From assembly GCA_033065855.1 (NCBI GenBank), contig JAVXUO010000884.1, forward strand, positions 620,001 through 684,000: 64,000 bases of DNA, in the 5' to 3' direction. The DNA is from Escallonia rubra. Lineage: Eukaryota > Streptophyta > Magnoliopsida > Escalloniales > Escalloniaceae. The notes under the pieces are model-generated. The model was not told the origin of the DNA and searched no databases. It saw only the letters and a program-made list of their open reading frames with translations. The position numbers were made by a program, and so were the translations under genes. Positions 37,444-49,639 of the stretch are shown one piece after another; within the stretch, counting starts at the first letter, position 1; every line of letters starts with the position of its first letter.

Positions 37444-40200
37444 ATGTGCCCCAGAGCGCCACACTTATTCACCATACCATGCACCCCTGCCACGGACGTG
37501 GAACATGTTTTGTCCCACTCTCTGGAATATGCAACATTTCGAGGGGCTCTTCTCGCAGTGCTCTGGCATAAGGAGCTTTCGCAGCGGGATAGGCTCGCTA
37601 CCACAGGATCTATCTCTGCCTGGGATGGCTTGGATAACGCTAGGTACATGTAACGCCTCAATTTTTCGAAGCGTTAACTTCAAATAAACAAAGGCAGAAA
37701 ATCTCAAAATATCCAAAAGTCTCCCAATTGGGTATTCAGAGCATCTAAGAATAAGTCTCCAATAAACATCAATAAATGCCACACCAGCTTAAAACTGTTA
37801 CATTGACCTCAATTACTCCTACACGGAGCTCCAAAATAAAATCTAAAGCAAAATCTATTCGTACAATCAATCTAATAGGAAAATCCTTCCCTAAAAATTT
37901 TCTTACTTATCCATGCCTTATAACTCCTTTGCACAGCTCCGAACACTGGCTGATAACCTGAAAGTAAAAAGGGTGAGCACAAAGCCCAGTACAGATAATC
38001 GCACACACCCACCCACAGAGCACAAAGCACGCTATATCAATAATAGTACTTGGAGTTGATAAAGTACGATTCCAAGGTGCATGGCGAGTACCAAAAACAA
38101 TGCACTAATTTTCAATTCAGAAATCAGATTAGAAACAAGGTCAAATAGCTTGTACAAGCGGACAATACAATATTAAGTTCGAAACGTGTCCATGAGCTCT
38201 AATAATGATATCTTATGTTTCAAAAAGACTCTAGTGAATTCAATAATACTTAAGATAAGTTCAAAAATATCTTCAAATAGATCAGATATCAAAATCTAAA
38301 TGTTCAATCAGAACAAAGACGAAGACCACGGGAGCCATTCAGAAATGTGTCACGCGTGCCATCACTGACACGTGAGACGAGGTTCAGAAAGTAAGATCGC
38401 GATCTCTAGCTCATCCCGCTGAGCTAGCCCACGTTCCAATCCATGTGGGTAAGTCAGAAATAGATAAATCACATACACTGTGACATGGCTCGCCCCAGAT
38501 ATAAAAACATATACCAAATCAACTTAATAAACACCAAGAGTTAGAAGCCGACAAAGTCATTCTCGTTATCACGATTCTATGGAGAATAGTTTTATTCAAG
38601 AGCTAACTTCAACAATGAAATCAAAAAATTCTAAGATAAATCAAAGGAAGAGGACTCGTTAATGTCTAAGATCATCAAATTTGGCTAAGAAATGAATAAG
38701 ATGGAGTAAGTCAGAGTAAGCTGATTTGCAATGTCAAACAGAAACTTTTGCACCGATGAATAACTTTCAAACTGAATTTTGATCAGAAAATATATAGATT
38801 CTGGTAAAACATAAAACTAAGAAGTTTAAGAGGACTCTTTAAGGTTTCCAGATTGTCTAGAATCATGAAAAACCAAGGAGAAAAAAAGGAAATAGAACAA
38901 TTCGAAGTGGGCTGATTTACAGTGTCAAAAACAGAAAGGTCTGCACTGACAAATAACTTTCAAACTCAATTTTGACCAAGAACCAAACGGATTCTGATAA
39001 AATCTTAAACTACAAAGTTGAAGACGACTCTTCAAGAATTTCAGAATGTTCAATATTATTAAAAACCAATGATACAAAAATAAGATACAATTAATCGAAG
39101 TTGGATGACTTGAATTGGTAGAAATATAAGCATCAAATTGTTTAGGTCTGTTTTCGAATATCTATCATTTGGAATTTCAGAAAACCCAAAACTACAAAGT
39201 TGTAGTAAACTATCTGAGGTTTTCAAAAAGTTTACGGACACTGATATTGGACAAGGGATGAAAAAGGTATGGACTCTTAAAGTTGTTACAAATATTTACA
39301 ACAAAAAGATCACGAATCAAAGTCAATAATCGTAAGTACAAAGAACTATTTAGCGTAACGATCAAGAATGTAATTAGGGTTCTAAAGAATCAATAGATAT
39401 CTTTAAACAACAAATCAATTGACGAACGGATTGATAATCAGAATTCAGATGGGGTAAACGCGTGAGAAAACCCTTACCTCAATTGCACAAATCGATCAAC
39501 TCCAAGTCTTGATCTCCTCAAACAAATTATATAAAAAAACCCTCAATGTAATGACCAAAACCTCAAGGGTGTTCTTCCTAGAGATTCTTTGGAGGCTCTT
39601 CTGAAGCTTATGGTGCCCTTAGAGATTATATTTTACATAAGTCATCAACCTAAAAGGAATAGAATTATATTCCTAAAATAATTAGAATTGTAAAATACTC
39701 ATTACGTCCCAAATTTCTCTAACTTTATAAATTGGTCAAACTAAAGCCCAAATTTAATTCCAAAACCACAACCCACTTTCCCGAAAGAAAATTTTAGATT
39801 GATTTTCAGGCCCACTATTTAATCCAAAGTCACCATACATTCTATTTCATACTTACACAAGTATCCTGATAAAAAAAACAAAAATCAGGGGTGTTACAGT
39901 ACACCTAAGCTGTAACCACGTCGCAGCCGTGTTATCGGCGATCATCGGCGCCCTCACTTGTTCATAACATCATGCGCCCCTGCCATGGACGTGAAACATG
40001 CTTCGACCCACACTCCAAAGTGTGCAGCATTCCAAGGGGCTCTGCTCATAGTGCTCCGGCATAAGGACCCTTCGCAGTGGGATGAACTCGCTACCACAGA
40101 AGCGATCGCCGCATGGGGTGACTTGCATGGCACTAGGCACGTCTGAGCTGTGACCACGTCCCTTACGTTACCGGTTATCATCAACGCTCCTAGCACGATG
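37444..40200. repeat. ~240-bp tandem pair split by a solo LTR
   Basis: Text from CATGCACCCCTGCCACGGACG (about 37480) to GGTACA at 37648, plus 39904-39960, matches 39965-40200 at about 75-80 percent. The units therefore lie about 240 bases apart once the solo LTR at 37649-39898 is removed. The second unit preserves an uninterrupted equivalent of the insertion point (AGGCACGTCTGAGCTG near 40135). Confidence 0.8.
37649..39898 (-). mobile_element. Solo LTR (copy A, reverse orientation)
   Basis: 2250 bases, ends TGTAACGCC...GGGGTGTTACA, flanked on both sides by GTACA (37644-37648 and 39899-39903). It is the reverse orientation of the family represented by 54089-58864. No primer site or internal part adjoins it, so it is a solo LTR. 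Palindrome AGATCGCGATCT at 38394-38405. The opening text GTTAACTTCAAATAAAC resembles the reverse complement of the LARD LTR end, so the families are related. Confidence 0.92.
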
Positions 40201-40791
40201 CCCCCCAGGTCACTCTGAGATGGGAGCAGGTTTTCAGAGGGCATTGTGCCTAGTTCGTCTGACAGTTGGGCATATGGACCTTTCTTCACCGCTGTCAGGT
40301 TCTCTCCGCGTCTCTCGACGCACCCTTATGGGATTCAGTAAAGGCTTGGACCGGTGGCTAGGGCAACAGGCTTACTGTGATCATGCTGATGCTGTATGGT
40401 CAGTCTTCTCAGATAAGTACAGTGACGCTGTGCAGGACAGGCAGCGCAAATATAAGAACCGACAATCCAAAAGAGCACCAGTATTTGTGGACTCCCAGGT
40501 GACGTGTCACCCAGGGGATGACATGTGGCAATTGATGACACATGCATACTTTTGTCTATAAATAGTGGACTTTGGAATTCATTTTGGACAAGAATTTCCT
40601 CTCATTTGACAAAGCAATTTATCACGCTAGAATCCAGAGCTCTTGAATTCTAAAAAGAGAAAGACAGTTGAACTGTGATATTGGGCATAACGTCAAACGT
40701 GACATTGGACCCCTATTCAGATCCTAGCTTGGACTGTCGACTGCAGGCCCTGTTCGTCTCTGCCTTGTCTCCGTAGCACTACCACTCCTCA
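39904..40791. other. No gene called; TATA-like promoter region
   Basis: After the tandem unit, sequence around 40550-40570 contains TCTATAAATAGTGG, followed by leader-like text up to the CACTA terminus at 40792. It could be a U3-R region of an older LTR element interrupted by that CACTA. No counterpart LTR was found in the window. Confidence 0.4.
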
Positions 40792-40812
40792 CACTACAAG
40801 AAAAATAGTTTT

Positions 40813-41150
40813 TAGCGACGATTATTTAGAGATGGACCAATTTCAGTCTCTAAAAAGCATTTTTAGCGACGGATTTACCGTCGATAAAGGTCCATCGCTA
40901 AAGATATTTACTAACAAAAATTTTAGTCCCTAAATATCTTTAGCAACGGTAAATCCGTTGCTAATTTGAATTTGAAAAATTCTTCCTTTTTTGAAAAACT
41001 TTTTTTTTGGAAAATAATTTTTAAATTACTTTTAGAGATAGACTTTTACCGACGGATTGATTCCATCGGTAAAAGTCAATTTATTTGAAAATTTTTAATA
41101 ATTTTTAGTGACGTATTTTAACGACGGGAAAAATCCGTCGCTAAAAGTTA
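40813..41150. repeat. CACTA left subterminal array
   Basis: Alternating TTTTAGCGACGG and CCGTCGCTAAA units, six or more, some mutated. Matches the right-end array in inverted order. Confidence 0.85.
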
Positions 41151-41164
41151 CTTAAATGGACACA

Positions 41165-42780
41165 AACCCAGTTGTATTCTTTTCTCCCAGCTGTTGCACA
41201 ACCTTATTTTCCTATTTTCTCTCTGCCTCTCTCTCACTCTTCTCTCTACAGCACCCCTTGCCTCACCCCCTGCCACCACAGCCCCGCCGGCGTCAGTAGC
41301 TAGGCACGCCCAGCCAGCGTAACAGCCACGCATGCCCGGTTGCTACAGCCCCACACGCCTCTGCGCCGCCGATCTCCACTGTCGCCGGCCACCGCATGGT
41401 GGCTATTTTGATGGTGAAAATAAGGTAAATTTTCAAATCCAATGTTTGATTCTTAATTCCTTGAACCTTGAACCCTTTCTCCTTTTTTTTTTTAAGAATT
41501 TGGAAATAGGGTTTGGTTTACGATTGGGAATTACGAATTAGCAATTGCTGTTAGCAGGTTTTTTAGTTTCAGATTGAGATTTTGAATTTTCTTTCAGATT
41601 GCAATTGCTGCTTGTGGTGGCAATTAGGAGTTGGGAATTGGGAATGGTGGATCTTGATGCCCACCTGCGGGTTACCTCTATGGACAGATTTCTGAAGTAT
41701 CATGTATTCGAACAATAAAAAACATTAACACGTAGATACCCTGCATGTTCACTTGCAGCAAAGAAGCATATAGCTTCTACCATGAGTATCTTGGATATGA
41801 AGGATGTGGTGAGCATCTGTACTTGTCCATTATGTCTCCAAACTTTATAAACTTAAAGTTCATAAACATCGGTGCTTTAACTGTACATTGTATTCCATGT
41901 TCATGGTAGTACATTTAAGTCCATGCTTGCAAGTCGTGAGAGCTTTTTCCAGTCAAGTTCTGATTGATGGCTCTTATCAATATTTGAACGTACTCGTGGA
42001 TTTATTATTATTATTAAATTTTTTTTGTGGTGTAGATTGCTAAATTTTGCCCATTGCTGGTGTTGGGGATGTCAAATGTCATAAGCTCCTTGTCCAAAGT
42101 TTAATTATATATAGAGGAGGTAGTTCTCAGGAGGACGTTATACAAGAAAACAAAAAAAGAAGCAATTTTTTCTGTTCCACCGTTATAGAGATATTAGTTT
42201 TGCGGAGAACGTTATTCATGAAAACAGAAAAATAAGCAATTTTCTCTGCACCATCGTGTTTTCATCGACGAAACCTGATTTCTCTTAGAATCTACCTTGG
42301 CCTTCTACATTTTCCTTATCTTCAAAGATTATGGGATTAGCAAATGTCAGTTTTGTCGATATATCAGCTATGTTGTTTGGTTTTGATTCTAAGGCTGCTT
42401 GGTGATTGTGTAAAGTTTCAGGTAGTTGGGATTCGTATATTTATTGATTTCTCAACCTTGTGAACTTCAACTCTTTGTAGTTGACATTTTTTCCCTTAAT
42501 GGTGTTGAGATCAACTTGATATTGTATTTAAGTTAGTAATGTTTCTGTTAAGATTCGTCAAAGGAAATTTCTGCATCACGTAGGACCAATAGCTTTGGCA
42601 ATAGATATTTATTTTATGTTGGTTTAAGGCCGTTTAGAACTTTGGCTTGATTATATGTCTCCTTGCTGATTGTGTTGATTTTTACCTATCCGTGGAGTGA
42701 TTTGAGCATGATATTTACTACTTTATGACATTGTTTTTTTACATTTGATTGATTTCAACCATGTGCTTGTTCTTGCAGAG
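41165..42780 (+). other. Captured 5' region and intron-like sequence
   Basis: This starts with pyrimidine-rich, leader-like text (41170-41400). GAAAATAAGGTAAATTTT near 41417 could be a splice donor, and TTGTTCTTGCAG at 42768-42779 an acceptor directly before the captured coding exon. The stretch between is AT-rich like a plant intron and contains no transposase. This reading is inferred from the pattern, not from a known parent. Confidence 0.45.
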
Positions 42781-42804
42781 ATAGAAGCTCAAACATAAGA
42801 AAAG

Positions 42805-42930
42805 ATGCCTCGTAGAACCCGGCCTATGGCAGCACTTTTGTTGTTTACTGGACTCAATGTTGTGTTGGTGTCGACAACCACTCAAGTTTAGGACTTTATC
42901 TGCTTCCATCCTTACTAGGAAAGGAGGGTA
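42805..42930 (+). pseudogene. Captured fragment of a small conserved plant gene
   Basis: ATG at 42805 opens MPRRTRPMAALLLFTGLN, continuing to STTTQV, a stop, DFICFHPY, a stop and ERR. The text resembles a short conserved plant protein of unknown function that I recall as starting MPRRTRPM and containing a DFVCFLPYWERRRE-like stretch. If so, the two TAG codons replace Tyr and Trp codons. A hydrophobic segment (ALLLFTGLNVVLVS) is intact. An acceptor-like TTCTTGCAG lies 26 bases upstream. The parent gene is not in the window. Recognition is from memory and needs a search. Confidence 0.7.
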
Positions 42931-43534
42931 CGGTACTTATCTGTATATTATTTTTGCTGTCATTCACATATCATATTCACTTGCTTTTACCAGCACTCAT
43001 GCTTTTTTTCTGCAGACCCATTAAATAGCCTCATGATTTCCATTATGCATTTTAAATCTCTTTTTTTGGATAAAGATATAGTTTCACCTTGTCATTACGA
43101 AAATTGCATGAGCTCTTGTGGGTGGAAGTTCGTCAAAAAGAGTGGTTGATTATCAAATCAATGTGGTTCCTTTTATACCTGAGTTATAAGCCTTAATGTG
43201 GATTGTATGATGTGATATATATTATTTTTTACCTGAGTTATAAACTTTAATTTATTTATTTTTTTGTGCAGGCTTCGGAGCAAATCCTTGGTTTATAATT
43301 TTTTTAGTTTCAATGTAACTTGTTTTTTTTTTTTTTTTTATAGATTGTACGATGTGATATTGTACATTATATTAAGTGAACATCTAACTTAAATCTTATT
43401 TTTTTTACTTGGAATTTGGTAAATATGAATGCTAGTTTAAATAATTAAATTATTGTTGGATTAGTTGATTAGAAGTAATTGTCTAAAACAAATTTGGCAT
43501 TTTAAAAATTAATAATAAGAAAAAAAAATGTCTT

Positions 43535-44000
43535 TTGGGTTTTAGCGACGCTACGGAATTCCGTCGCTAAAAGTCCTTCTACAAAATGGAAATATTTTTA
43601 GAGATAGACTTTTAGCAACAAAACGGTGTCGTTAAAAATCTGTTGGTAAATGATTTGGAGAGACTTTTAGCAACGGAATTAATGTCGTTAAATACTTTTG
43701 CGGCGGACTTTAGCGACGGAAATTTCGTCGTTCAAAGATTTTTTAATTCAAAAACTAGAAAAGAATATAGAAAATACCTTTAGCGACGGAATTTTCCGTT
43801 GCTAAAAGTAATTATATCTGTCATTAAAAGTAAAAATTTTGCCTATGGATCACCAAATTCTGTCGCTATTTTTTTAGGGACGGGGTTTTTAACAACGAAC
43901 TTTTAGCAACGGATAGTCCGTCGCTAAAAGTCTTTACCAACGGATTACTCACTTTTAGCGACGAAATTGTCCGTCGCTAAAAGTGAATTTTTTTGTAGTG
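43535..44000. repeat. CACTA right subterminal array and terminus
   Basis: Ten or so copies of TTTAGCGACGGAATT/CCGTCGCTAAAAGT-type motifs, closing with TTTTTTTGTAGTG. Confidence 0.87.
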
Positions 44001-44962
44001 ATTACCGCCTGTCTGGAAAGCCTTGCTCTTTGTCCTTACTCCACCCTCACTGCATCTCACTCTGTACATCTGGCAGCTGATTCGAACTGCATGCTTTGTG
44101 GCACCTCCACGTAGGTACGAACCCACTTCTTTGGCATCATTTCAATCGGATTTTACAATCCCTTAATCCTTCCAAAACACCCTCCTCAGCCTTTTAGCAA
44201 CAAAAGGAGAGTGATTTTAGAACACAAGATTTAGATTTAGCCTAATATTGCTACTTACTAGTAAGCTGCTAAGAAAGTTATTTTAATTATTCTTTTCTTC
44301 TACCTCACCCTAAAACTAAAATATCTATTGGCTGATTTATCCAGTACACTTGAAATTTCTTCTTTACTGATGTGGCTGCTCCTTCAGTTTTGACGAGACT
44401 AAACTTTTACAAAACAGATATAGTTTATCCTAAACAGCAATCATTTTCCCTTGGCAAATACTAAAAATGGAAGTTCTATAGGGGATTGAATCAACAGCCA
44501 AAATGACCAATATAAACCTCTGCTACAAGTTGTGAACTGTACCCAGCCGATATAAAGTTTAGATAAATGAACTGGTACAATGAAACTCAGTCAAAGTAAA
44601 AGTCTGAAGCATGGAACAATGAAACTCAGTCGAAGTAAAAGTCTAAATCAATTTTCTCGATTGCCACTCAATTAGTTTGTTTTTCAGGGTCAAGATCGCT
44701 TTCAAGCAAAAAAAAAAAAACGTACAAAAGGGAAACTATCATGGGAAGCTCGGTGACCGATACTTTCGAGTTACAAACACCACAAGTATCTGGCATATTA
44801 GTTGCAAATATTGCATTTTGTCCCAACAAAGAGCATCATTATGTTAAAGGTTTCAAATTTGAATGACATGAAAGATGTAAGGATGCAAATCGATTTTAGG
44901 GATGGTGACAGTTAGGATTTCTATAACTCAAAGTTTGTCTTGACTAATTTAAGGAGTACAAT

Positions 44963-44997
<35 letters not shown>

Positions 44998-44999
44998 CT
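44001..44999. other. 3' flank of the receptor kinase gene
   Basis: No gene. Bases 44290-44402 are repeated at 63893-64000. Two near copies of AACAATGAAACTCAGTCRAAGTAAAAGTCT occur at about 44576 and 44615. An (AG)n microsatellite (44963-44990) lies just past the kinase stop codon. Confidence 0.6.
44963..44990. repeat. (AG)n microsatellite
   Basis: About 13 AG units, immediately downstream of the kinase gene (read as CT in its 3' UTR). Confidence 0.95.
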
Positions 45000-47454
45000 T
45001 CATCTGGGTCCTGACAAGATTGATGCCTCTTGTGAAGTTGAATCCGTCACTAAATCCTCTGTGGAGTTTGCTTGTGTTGGGGGAATAAAGAAACTAAAAT
45101 CTAAGATATGTTCCTTTTGGGTTGTGCCCTCCAAAACTTTTACTACAGTTGACATACAGGGCCTTCTAGCAGGATCCGCATACAAGCACCAAATGGCAGT
45201 TCTCATCAGTTCGGTAGCTTCCTCTCCGTGTCTTTTGATGTCTATATTACATTTATCAACCAAGTCTACTAGCTCATTCGTTTTTGCCTTTTCCTTCAAT
45301 ATCTCGAGCAAATTTTCAGTTTCATCAGGCGCGGAGTAATCCAAATTTCTCCTCCCACAAACGACTTCCAGCATGACAACACCAAAACTATACACATCAG
45401 CTTTCTCTGTTATCTTCCTACTTAACCATTCAGGAGCTAGGTATCCACGAGTTCCCCTCAATTGAGTCACCACTTGACTTTGGTCCCGGTCCATTAACTT
45501 TGCAAGCCCAAAATCAGATAACTTGGCATTAAAATTTTCATCCAAGAGTATGTTTTGCGGTTTTATGTCTAAATGGATAATTCTTCTTTTGCATTCCTCG
45601 TGAAGATATGCTAGTCCTTTTGCAACGTTGAGGATGATCTTCTTTCTGATACCCCAGTCAAGAGCATCCTCTGAAGTTCTGTGAAATATCCACTCATCTA
45701 AGGACCCACTACTCATGTACTCATACACCAAAAGCTGATGCGATCTTTCAGCACAAAATCCGAACAATTTCACCAGGTTAATGTGGTGTATGTTGCCCAT
45801 TGTCTGGACCTCTGCTAAAAACTCTTTCCTTCCTTGGCCCAGACGATCTAAACGCTTAACTGCAACTCTTGTACCATCCAAAAGTGTTCCATCAAAGACC
45901 GACCCAAATCCTCCTCCTCCAAGTCTCTTATCGACATCAAAGTTCTGTGTGGCAGACTTCAAGTCTTCATAGCTAAATCTCTTTGGCAAGTCTGGTAATA
46001 AAACTAAGGAGTTCTCCCATTCTTCATCTTCCTCCGATCCATCCTTTAATACATTTTGCCTGAACCTAATAAGGAGGAAAATGAAAAATGCTAATACCAA
46101 AGTAGCTGCGAGGATGGGTCCTGCTATAAGTAGAATTTGATTAGCCTTTTTGCTTGAGGATGAAAGAGGGGACTCTGGTAGTTTCTGCACCTTAATGAAT
46201 GTTGAATAATTGTAAGAAACTACTTGTTTTTGGATGTTCATGAGAGAATAAATCTTGGATAGCATGGAGCATTCACCACTCAACATACTTGAATTACGAC
46301 GGTAGACAACAGCTTTGCAGGAGCAATTTTTCAAGCATTCCTCTTTGCAACGTTGAACATCTGTATCAGCAAGAACTGGGACAAACTCAAAGTAAGTAAC
46401 ATCATCAAGTTCCAAGAGGAGGTGAAGATCAAGAGATTGGCACGACATTTGGGTGGCTTCAATGCATCCAAGTCTAGATTGTCGAGAATCCAACTGCCTA
46501 AAATAGTTGGGATCCCTATCATTTCCTACTGGGCAAGCACAATTTTGCCCATTAGTGCAGATTCCATAATTCCCACAGCTCAAAGGATAAGCACAATCTC
46601 CTAAACTGCCAGTCAAAATGTCATCAGTAACGCCCTCCACTCCCTCTACCCATTGATAAACTCTCAAATGTCCATCCGCGTCCAATCTTAAATACTGGAA
46701 GTTGTGTGTTTCGGACACGTAAAGCACCATGGTGGAATTAGACTTGTCTTGAATAAGATCGAATCTCCCATTTTTGAACGAAGAAGAATTGTTACCTCCA
46801 TGGAAGACTTGACCATATATTTGTGAAGGAGTAGCTTCAATAAACGCATATAAATTGCTATTGGAGAGTGACAAATAAAATGGACCAGCAGTCCAATTTT
46901 TTGTGGATGCACTCGCAATCAAACTTTGCCCGGAAGACAATTTCTGCCCTGGAAGCCAAGTCTCGGTTGGGTGATCAAAAGACTGCCAGATGATTGAGCT
47001 GTTTGAATCATACAACATGAGATTTCCAGCCAAGTTGATGCTCATTCCAATGACAGACTTGCCGGAGGTGTTGGTAGACCAAGCAACCTTACCATCAATG
47101 TCTCTAAGAACCAAGTTTCCCTCTGATGTGAATTGAAGTGTCGCATTCCGTTTTACTGGATTGAATCTGTTGGCTGACCAGATTATTTTGGGGGGGTCTG
47201 CACCGGTAAATGAGGAACCAACCGTGGCCATAATAGCAAAAATGACAAATGAAATCGAGTTTTCACCGTATCCACTGGCATTTCCGTAGAAACCACAACC
47301 CAGAGCAGGAAACGACATGCTGCTGTTATTGATGAGGAAGGTATTACTATTATTGAGTAGGACGGGCTTCAACAATGAGCCATCCCTGAAGCGAAAGAGT
47401 TCATCATCACTTGTCCAAGAAGTTGAGAGGTTTGCCGTGGGATAATCACCGAAA
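45000..47454 (-). CDS. G-type lectin S-receptor-like Ser/Thr kinase (SD2-5-like)
   Basis: A single large exon encodes a membrane receptor-like kinase. Order (numbered from codon 47375): bulb-type lectin region about 1-160 (IIWSANR, NLVLRDIDG, WQSFDHPTETWLPGQ), EGF-like/PAN cysteine region 261-370 (CKEECLKNCSCKAVVY), membrane helix about 413-437, kinase about 484-755. Kinase signatures: loop GGGGFGSV (486), Lys in VAVK (507), HLDIKPQN (601), DFG (621), APEW (648). The catalytic loop has Leu before Asp, a non-RD kinase. In-frame coding continues upstream (FGDYPTANLSTSWTSDDELF) to an acceptor, CTTCTCCATGCAG, at about 47455. The true start must therefore be in an upstream exon, with the signal peptide, which I could not place. 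Gly replaces expected Cys in CGFYGNASGYG. The family is often linked to defence signalling; the ligand is unknown. Confidence 0.9.
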
Positions 47455-47890
47455 CTGCATGGAGAAGGAAAGGAAATTCTTTAGTTAAACGTGCGGAAGG
47501 CCAACTATATTTACGTAGAAAAGAATTCTCTTCTCAAAACTGTGTGCGAGTGTCAAACCCAATTAAGGCAAAGCAGCAAAGAGGTAAAAAGAGACAAATT
47601 CTTGTCTAACTCAAGGACTTGTTGCCATTCAATGTGATCTTTTAAGAAAAGGCAATTGCTAAGCAAAAGAAAATGGCATTACTCTCTCTCTCTCTCTCTC
47701 TCTGAAACAGCATAAACTGACAGAATAAGTATGAAAACTTGAAAGAATGACTGAATACGCTAATAATTGAATCCATTCAATTGATTGCTATGTTCTCGGA
47801 CATCTTGAGGGCGTTCAAACAAAAAGTATAAGCAACAATACAAACACCTTGGACATACACACACAAAGAAATTCATGTCCGGGTTGCCAT
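47455..47890 (-). other. Intron/5' side of the kinase gene; first exon not located
   Basis: It begins with the acceptor of the kinase exon. It contains a (CT)n run (47681-47703) and a minus-strand frame (47760-47981) ending NFFVCVCPRCLYCCLYFLF, which is hydrophobic but lacks an identified donor. No confident first exon. Confidence 0.35.
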
Positions 47891-48567
47891 TAGAGACTTT
47901 GGTAAGTTTCTGAGTTAGATGTTCTGATCTGGTTGTCTTGGGGTAGCTTGAGCAAAGAATGCTTCCGCTAACTCTAATCAAATAATGCAGCCAGTCCTAC
48001 TTCTACTCATTCTTATTCAGAATCTCGCAGAAGATATACCACCTTACACGGGAAGAAATCCACATTCTTCATCCTACTGCTACTCATTCTTATTCGGAAT
48101 CTCGCAGAAGATATCACTGCTAGTGCACTATCAAACCTCATATGAAGGGTTTAAAAAAATACATTACAATGCATCGGATATATTGTCGAATAAACATGTG
48201 GCTTTATGGCGTAAAATTGGAAATGACACGAATTCGGAACATCTAAACAAATCCGTGATTTCTCATAAACCTAAATTCTTCTTGGAGACAGCACAACTAT
48301 TTTATATCATATTCACTCTGTTAAATTGGACTTTCTCTTTTTGGCTAGCTACAAAATCTAGTGACTAACTTCGTAAAACTGATATTTAAGCTTAACTTTT
48401 AGCATTCGAGTTCCACAAGTGTGACTGAAGTGATAGTGTAACGACACTTGAAAAGACTTTTAGTGACAAAAGTGCAGCTCAAATATGAATTCACTCAATT
48501 GTGGAACTGTTATTTGATACTTAGTTGCACGATTCTCCAATTCTAGTGACACTCTCCCTTCAGAACC

Positions 48568-49471
48568 TCACTCACGAATCTTGCACCCACTTCTGCTCAC
48601 ACCCAGAAACCCAATAACTAAGGTTTGATATGATACATGTGAACCAATTAGCATTGATAAATTAAATAAGCAAGGGATAAAATTATAAAATGCCAAGATG
48701 CACTTTGTACTAGGAGATGGACAGAAGGTGATAAGATAATCTGCACCGCCATCACATGCAAATGTAGTACTAACATCGTCATACGCATAGCTGTAGGCGC
48801 GTGGAAACGCATCCTTGAACACCCGCGAGTACAGTGTCGTCCTGCACGTGCTCGGCGTCCCGTACGCGTCGGCGCAGCAGTACCTGGCCTGCCCTAGCGC
48901 CAGGCACGGGCCCTTGCAGGCCACCACCTCTCTGGCGCCGTCGCTCACCTGCAGCTCCACGGGACAGAACCCGTTCAAGTCCATCACACAACCAGCCGTA
49001 CTACAGTTAACCCCCGCGTCGCCCTGTGGTACCGCCAGCATTGGCAGGTTGTACCCGTCGATAACACTCGCGTCAAAGATGTCAACTCCGTTGGGCCCGT
49101 CCAGGGAAAATTCCAGGAATGTGGTAGGGGGGGCCGCACGTCCCCTGGAGCACTCCACCTTGCCGGAGCCGCAGTCGCCTGTGACGCAGGTGAAGTTCCC
49201 TGTGGTGGAGTTCACGGCGCAGGAGTGCGGCCCCAGAACCGGCCGTTCCATGAGGGTGGTGCGATGATGGTTCTTGACTCGCCTTTTTGGAGCTCAAAAC
49301 CGGTGGTGGAGCTTTGGACACCCACGCCGCTTAATTGCCCGGCCAGACTGTGTATTGGCACTTGTTTTCTACAGTGAAGGTTGCTCCTTGTGATGCAATT
49401 ACTGGTGTTAGAAAAAATCGCGTAACAACAAGTACAGATACTACTGTCCATATGCAAATGTATGCTAACAT
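48568..49471 (-). pseudogene. Thaumatin-like protein pseudogene (PR-5 family)
   Basis: ATG at 49471 begins a signal peptide (MLAYICIWTVVSVLV...) and mature ATFTVENKCQYTVWPG. One frameshift near 49335 and another near 49225 break the frame. Both are single-base deletions relative to the intact paralog at 52350-53312. The body continues from 49251: FTCVTGDCGSG, TTFLEFSLDG, VIDGYNLPMLAVPQG, CKGPC, YCCADAYGTPSTC and ITFCPSPS. Of the 16 family cysteines 15 remain; the one in FKDAC is Phe (FKDAF). A tail after CPSP stays open to 48568. Probably non-functional unless the deletions are sequencing errors. Confidence 0.88.
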
Positions 49472-49639
49472 ATTCGTTGTTATTGCTGTTTGTGAGAGAG
49501 AGAGTGCCGCGCCATCGGTTTGGAAGGGCCGGAGGGGGAAGAACAGGAGGAACCACATGGGACATGTTAGATGATCACATGGCCTCGTGTGGGTGGGAAG
49601 AACAGGAGGAACCATCGTCAGGCCTTTTAATACTGGAAG

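Larger units (their letters stand above)
40792..44000 (+). mobile_element. Non-autonomous gene-carrying CACTA element
   Basis: It starts CACTACAAGAAAAATAG at 40792 and ends TTTTTTTGTAGTG at 44000. Both ends carry the same subterminal array of TTTTAGCGACGG/CCGTCGCTAAAAGT (about 40813-41150 and 43535-43990). The same array is seen near 4860-5077, so they form one family. The 3.2-kb interior has no transposase but carries an exon-like copy of a host gene (42805-42930). The flanking triplets are TCA and ATT, so no target duplication is visible. Confidence 0.85.

Noticed and set aside
47760..47981. Hydrophobic minus frame as the kinase signal-peptide exon
   Set aside because: It lacks a clear donor site. 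Its 5' half lies in a block also duplicated at 51720-51790 away from any kinase gene.
47985..48368. Plus-strand frame of 127 codons, repeated at 51898-52152
   Set aside because: It is conserved only because the surrounding block is duplicated. The two copies differ by a length change, and neither shows a domain. It lies in the 3' flank of the thaumatin-like genes.
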